In this document: positions 60,818-64,000 of the stretch, one piece after another
How positions within the stretch are numbered: position 1 is the stretch's first letter
Layout of the letters: every line of letters starts with the position of its first letter
Assembly: GCA_015061315.1 (NCBI GenBank)
Contig: SUWV01000001.1
Coordinates: forward strand, 62,001-126,000
Direction of reading: 5' to 3'
Source of the DNA: Lentimicrobiaceae bacterium
GTDB taxonomy: Bacteria > Bacteroidota > Bacteroidia > Bacteroidales > F082
Length of the DNA: 64,000 nucleotides
Translations under genes and position numbers: made by a program
The notes under the pieces: model-generated
The model's database searches: none
Told to the model about the DNA's origin: nothing
The model's input: the letters and a program-made list of their open reading frames with translations, nothing else

Positions 60818-61990
60818 CTAAAATCCTGATCTTCTTATCTTTAATTTAATAACCTCATTATGTTTTTCGCAGAAAGCGTCTGTATCTTTCACAACGCAAG
60901 CCAAGTAACCACCGCCGCCTGCACCTGGCATCTTCCAAGCAAGAACATCATCCATAGCGGAATATTTATTAATATATTCTTGTACACAACCTTGAATCAT
61001 TGCGGGGAACATAGCCACTTGTGCGTTAAAAGAATCCTTATATGCCTTTGCAAACAATTCTAAATCAGTATTCATTATAGCGTACCAACAATCATCGGCA
61101 GCTTTGGCAAGAGTTTCAACTTTTGTCTTTGTAATATCCATCCCTTCAATCACAGAACAACCTGGACGACGAGGATCCATAGGTATCATGCAAAGATGAT
61201 TCTCTAACCAACACAATACATCCTCATCTTCACAAGTCTCGATTTTATCAGGCCAGAAGTGATTGTCATAATAATGGCGACACAAACCAGGAACACAGAT
61301 ACCTATTGCATCTTGAGCTCCGCTAATGATACCGTCTTCTCTCTCAGGATGATTTTCAAAGCAGAAAACCAAGCGAGCCAACGTCTCTGGATCCATATTT
61401 GGAAGTTGGTAAGGCCAAATGCGTTTTATGACATTACGTGTTGAAGTACTCAATCCACATCTGTCACGAATCTCGAAAGAAGGTTCGAGACTTATTGTCA
61501 AAGCCCAACCCGGAGCATGGCAGCTGACGTAAGGCTGGTCGATCCAAGTTCCTGCCAAATCCAAACGCGTTGGAATGAAACAAGGGCTCTTCTTCAATTC
61601 GGTGCTGCTACGAGCTTCGAGACCTTCATGAGGGTCGCGTTCAAGAACGATATATTCTATGCCTCTTTCTTCGCAGACTTTACGTTTAGAGTCAGAGCCG
61701 CCATCGCTATTCACGACAAGAATATCAGGTTTTACAATATCCAAAGTAGGAATAAAATCCAAGATGCCGCGACCAGAATTAATAAAAGCGTCTTTCACGT
61801 ATTTGATACTCTTTACCATGAAAAGACGCTCCTGTTCCGAATAAACGGTCTTATGATTTTTATAATGTAATATGGTCTTATCAGAACCGATTCCGACATA
61901 CAACTCACCATATTGAGCAGCCTGACGGAAAAACTCGACATGACCGCTATGAAGAAGGTCATAGCAACCTGAAACGAATACTTTTTTCAT
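60818..61990 (-). CDS. Cytidylyltransferase-GHMP kinase-like fusion
   Basis: 390 residues. N-terminal (~1-135) nucleotidyltransferase: SGCYDLLHSGHVEFFRQAA (HSGH at 14-17), VGIGSDKTI, ILVVNSDGGSDSKR. The C-terminal (~140-390) GHMP-kinase-like part has PTRLDLAGTWIDQPYV (similar to the fucokinase-type RIDLAGGWSD), CGLSTSTRNVIKRIW in the P-loop place, SGAQDAIGICVPGL and MPGAGGGGYLACV. The canonical P-loop GxGxSS is altered. The domain order is opposite to a simple kinase. Suggested role: phosphorylating a deoxysugar and activating it as an NDP-sugar; substrate unknown. Overlaps the DegT stop by 4 nt. Confidence 0.75.
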   Translation of the reverse strand: MKKVFVSGCYDLLHSGHVEFFRQAAQYGELYVGIGSDKTILHYKNHKTVYSEQERLFMVKSIKYVKDAFINSGRGILDFIPTLDIVKPDILVVNSDGGSDSKRKVCEERGIEYIVLERDPHEGLEARSSTELKKSPCFIPTRLDLAGTWIDQPYVSCHAPGWALTISLEPSFEIRDRCGLSTSTRNVIKRIWPYQLPNMDPETLARLVFCFENHPEREDGIISGAQDAIGICVPGLCRHYYDNHFWPDKIETCEDEDVLCWLENHLCMIPMDPRRPGCSVIEGMDITKTKVETLAKAADDCWYAIMNTDLELFAKAYKDSFNAQVAMFPAMIQGCVQEYINKYSAMDDVLAWKMPGAGGGGYLACVVKDTDAFCEKHNEVIKLKIRRSGF

Positions 61991-63180
61991 ATAATACTTT
62001 CAATTATACACTTCACAATATATCTCACATCATCATCACTTACGCATGGTCCCGATGGAAGACATAATCCCTTTTTAAATAAATCTTCACTGACGCCATT
62101 GATGTATGCAGGATTATTTTTATAAACCGGTTGTTTATGCATTGGTTTCCAGAGAGGGCGTGCTTCTATGCCTGCTTTGTCTAATGCAATACGCATTGCC
62201 TCGACATTATTATTAGGCTGACAATCTGTCGTTAAAGTAGAGGCTACGTGAGTTACGTTATGTTTTATTTTAACCCAAGGTTCGATGGTAATTGTATTGA
62301 GCCAATAATTACTATCGTAATCTGAAGAAGGATTCTCTTGTAACTTAATTCCTTCAATATCTTTGAGTAACTCTCTATAAAGCTGACAAATATGCTGATG
62401 ATGTTTGATATGCTCGTCAGCCACAGTCATCTGACCACGACCTATACCAGCACATATATTAGACATACGATAGTTGTAGCCAATCTTTTCGTGCTGATAA
62501 TAAGGATAATTCTCGCGAGCCTGAGTAGCATAGAACATGATCTCCTGTTTAGCGGCATCATTTTCGCAGATGAGCGCACCTCCACCAGAAGTCGTTATCA
62601 TCTTATTACCGTTGAAAGAAAGAATACCATACTTACCGAAAGTTCCAAGAACCTGACCTTTATATTTGGAACCGAAAGCATCAGCAGCATCCTCTATGAT
62701 TGGAATGTCGTAACGATTAGCGATTTCTGCTATCTCATCAATTTTATATGGCATTCCGTAAATCGAGACCGTTATTATGGCTTTAGGAGTTTTTCCTGTT
62801 TTTTCTATACGGTCTTTGATAGCCTCTTCGAGAAGCTGAGGATCCATATTCCAAGTGTCGCATTCAGAATCTATAAATATAGGAGTCGCTCCGAGATATG
62901 TTATAGGATTTGCGGATGCACAGAATGTAAAACTTTGAGTTATAACTTCATCACCCGCTTTAACGCCACAAGCAACAAGAGCAAGATGAATGGCAGCAGT
63001 ACCTGATGTCAAAGCAACCACTTTTTTATTCTCGCCTACATAATTTTCCAACTCTGTCTCAAAAGCATCAACATTAGGACCGAGAGGCACCACCCAATTG
63101 GTATCAAAAGCCTCTTGTATGAATTTCTGCTCGTTGCCACTAGTATGAGCGAGACAGAGGTAAATGCGATTTTGTGACAT
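61987..63180 (-). CDS. DegT/DnrJ/EryC1/StrS PLP aminotransferase
   Basis: 397 residues; sugar aminotransferase. GTAAIHLALVACGVKAGDEV, PIIEDAADAFGSKYKG, and the PLP-lysine block GILSFNGNKMITTSGGGALI are diagnostic. C-terminal EARPLWKPMHKQPVY is typical. It would aminate the 4-keto sugar from the PglF-like dehydratase (PglE/LegC-type step). First gene of the polysaccharide run by position. Confidence 0.93.
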   Translation of the reverse strand: MSQNRIYLCLAHTSGNEQKFIQEAFDTNWVVPLGPNVDAFETELENYVGENKKVVALTSGTAAIHLALVACGVKAGDEVITQSFTFCASANPITYLGATPIFIDSECDTWNMDPQLLEEAIKDRIEKTGKTPKAIITVSIYGMPYKIDEIAEIANRYDIPIIEDAADAFGSKYKGQVLGTFGKYGILSFNGNKMITTSGGGALICENDAAKQEIMFYATQARENYPYYQHEKIGYNYRMSNICAGIGRGQMTVADEHIKHHQHICQLYRELLKDIEGIKLQENPSSDYDSNYWLNTITIEPWVKIKHNVTHVASTLTTDCQPNNNVEAMRIALDKAGIEARPLWKPMHKQPVYKNNPAYINGVSEDLFKKGLCLPSGPCVSDDDVRYIVKCIIESII

Positions 63181-63184
63181 AGTT

Positions 63185-63226
63185 GTTTAATTTACAATTT
63201 ACAGTGTACAATTAACAATTAGTTTT
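63185..63226. repeat. TTTACAATT/TGTACAATTAACAATT repeat
   Basis: Units TTTACAAT, TTTACAGT, GTACAATT, AACAATTA upstream of the DegT start; same family as 25196-25232 and 43455-43508. Confidence 0.6.
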
Positions 63227-63278
63227 TGCACACGTGAATTAGACTTAATATTTGCAGGTTAAAATATAACTTCTATCT

Positions 63279-63488
63279 TTATATTCTTTTCAAAATTTCT
63301 TCAGGGCTAAATCCCAGTTTGATGACAGTACATAATCCTCTTCCCATATCTTTTACTGATGCTCCTAGAAGCCAAACAGTTTCATCTTCTATTCGCACCT
63401 CCAAGCGGATGCTTTCATCAGGCTGATAAAGAACTATCTCGCCTTTTTCGCCTGTCGGTAATAATGTGCTTTTATTTTTAGGTTCCAT
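63279..63488 (-). pseudogene. RhuM-like gene remnant with internal deletion
   Basis: 69 residues. The N-terminal part GEIVLYQPDESIRLEVRIED and ETVWL matches the start of RhuM/virulence-type proteins, where an HTH-like LTQAQMAELF region would follow. Instead the reading jumps to LGASVKDMGRGLCTVIKLGF and EEILKRI, which resembles the far C-terminal end of such proteins (GASLKDLGKK-type). Probably an in-frame deletion relic rather than a functional gene; alternatively a short standalone protein. Confidence 0.5.
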
Positions 63489-63518
63489 TGTTTTTGGGTT
63501 ATAGTTATTAGCATTAGT

Positions 63519-63917
63519 TCAACTGTTTATATACAATTTAATTCTTTTAATCAATTCTATTGTAGGATAAATCAAAGGTTTTATTTCATCTTCGGATGTT
63601 TGATACGCACAATTATAATCACTCTTTTCTCGAATAGTCTGTAATTGCGAAAATAATCTACCGTCGTTTATATTAAATACACCTGTCTTGATGTAGAATT
63701 GACCAAATAAAACAATACTGCCTTTATGTGTACTTACATTATGTTTATCAAATATTAGAAGTGCTGATACTGCATGGAACAATGCATAATACAACCTGTT
63801 TGCTATGTTGTCCCAATAGGATAATTTTTCTAATTCATTGATTTGGGAGACAATATTCTCGGCTTTTTCTATCTCTAAGCCGACTATTATCTTGCGTTCT
63901 TCTTCATTGAGACTCAT
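63519..63917 (-). CDS. HEPN domain protein (toxin-type partner of MNT)
   Basis: 132 residues, COG1895-type HEPN: NRLYYALFHAVSALLIFDKH, STHKGSIVLFGQFYIKTG and the active-site-like IREKSDYNCAY (R-x4-Y form). Its start overlaps the stop of the gene upstream (ATGA), whose visible 3' end looks like a minimal nucleotidyltransferase. HEPN-MNT pairs act as toxin-antitoxin modules in which the MNT partner AMPylates or blocks the HEPN RNase; activity here is not shown. Confidence 0.82.
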   Translation of the reverse strand: MSLNEEERKIIVGLEIEKAENIVSQINELEKLSYWDNIANRLYYALFHAVSALLIFDKHNVSTHKGSIVLFGQFYIKTGVFNINDGRLFSQLQTIREKSDYNCAYQTSEDEIKPLIYPTIELIKRIKLYINS

Positions 63918-64000
63918 TGCAATAATATTTTATCTTTCTCAACATTCTTGTAGAATGGCAGAAAGGTACTATTCTCCCATTCCTCCTTGGTATATAATAC
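63914..64000 (-). CDS. MNT-type nucleotidyltransferase (3' end only)
   Basis: Only the last 28 codons are inside the window, ending LYTKEEWENSTFLPFYKNVE and KDKILQ then TGA at 63914-63916. The LYTxEEW...FYxNVE ending is common in MNT-domain nucleotidyltransferases paired with HEPN genes. The catalytic GSxxxG part is outside the window. Confidence 0.6.
   Translation of the reverse strand, partial: VLYTKEEWENSTFLPFYKNVEKDKILLQ

Overview
The window is chromosomal DNA of a member of the Bacteroidota, most likely order Bacteroidales. The sequence is AT-rich (about 35-40% GC by eye, not computed). Promoters fit the Bacteroidota form TAnnTTTG about 19 nt after TTG, clear Shine-Dalgarno sites are rare, and four secreted proteins carry C-terminal tails of the type IX secretion system (T9SS) or related Bacteroidota kind. 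Family types specific to the phylum are also present: DUF4492 beside cydAB, an EF-G2 paralogue, GH3, and a purH-mreBCD block. Most genes are housekeeping. No phage, integrase, intact IS element or CRISPR array was seen.

Layout. 1-990: 3' part of a secreted Omp28/thioredoxin-like gene (minus). 1.1-4.0 kb: DUF4492-cydA-cydB, a cytochrome bd oxidase operon. 4.1-6.3 kb: secreted subtilisin. 6.3-10.0 kb (minus): asd-ribF-C69 dipeptidase. 10.2-11.9 kb: lamin-tail-domain secreted protein. 12.2-18.1 kb (minus): purH-mreB-mreC-mreD-TlpA-ECF S component-DUF1893. 18.4-25.9 kb: recJ, lysE-like, GH3, a small beta-barrel, rlmH, a ureohydrolase-fold protein lacking metal ligands, and ruvC. 26-28 kb: flippase plus glycosyltransferase. 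28.07-28.47 kb: the only long gene-free gap, with four exact TTATCAACA boxes (possible oriC). 28.5-34.4 kb: rpiB, a LutB-like protein, an M28 peptidase and a PNGase F-like glycosidase. 34.6-48.1 kb: DUF2148, metG, pgk, a glycosyltransferase, trkA, a nitrilase, ROK, an exosortase, ClC, xth, an M15 peptidase and mnmA. 48.3-51.7 kb: EF-G2, a PfkB kinase and tRNA-Asn. 51.8-63.2 kb: an all-minus surface polysaccharide cluster (acyltransferase-like, GT2, PglC/WcaJ-like transferase, Wzy/ligase, Wzi, 4,6-dehydratase, ManC, mutarotase, cytidylyltransferase-GHMP kinase fusion, DegT aminotransferase). 63.3-64 kb: a RhuM-like remnant and a HEPN/MNT pair cut by the window edge.

How genes work together. 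The polysaccharide genes can make a dehydratase/aminotransferase-derived amino sugar, GDP-mannose and possibly a salvaged deoxysugar, then assemble and export the polymer. The secreted subtilisin, M28 peptidase and PNGase F-like protein suggest glycoprotein degradation outside the cell.

The most unusual feature is a population of short degenerate tandem repeats with 7- or 8-nt units, plus related GACG-stem hairpins, in about twenty intergenic gaps. Copies also sit in frame inside two enzymes (the nitrilase and ManC) and supply stop codons or tails to several other genes. Other leads are an EF-G2 without the catalytic His, a PNGase F-like protein with Glu-to-Gln at one active-site position, a metal-ligand-poor arginase homologue, an M15 peptidase with Glu-to-Gln, the mutarotase/kinase/nucleotidyltransferase module, and the possible origin.
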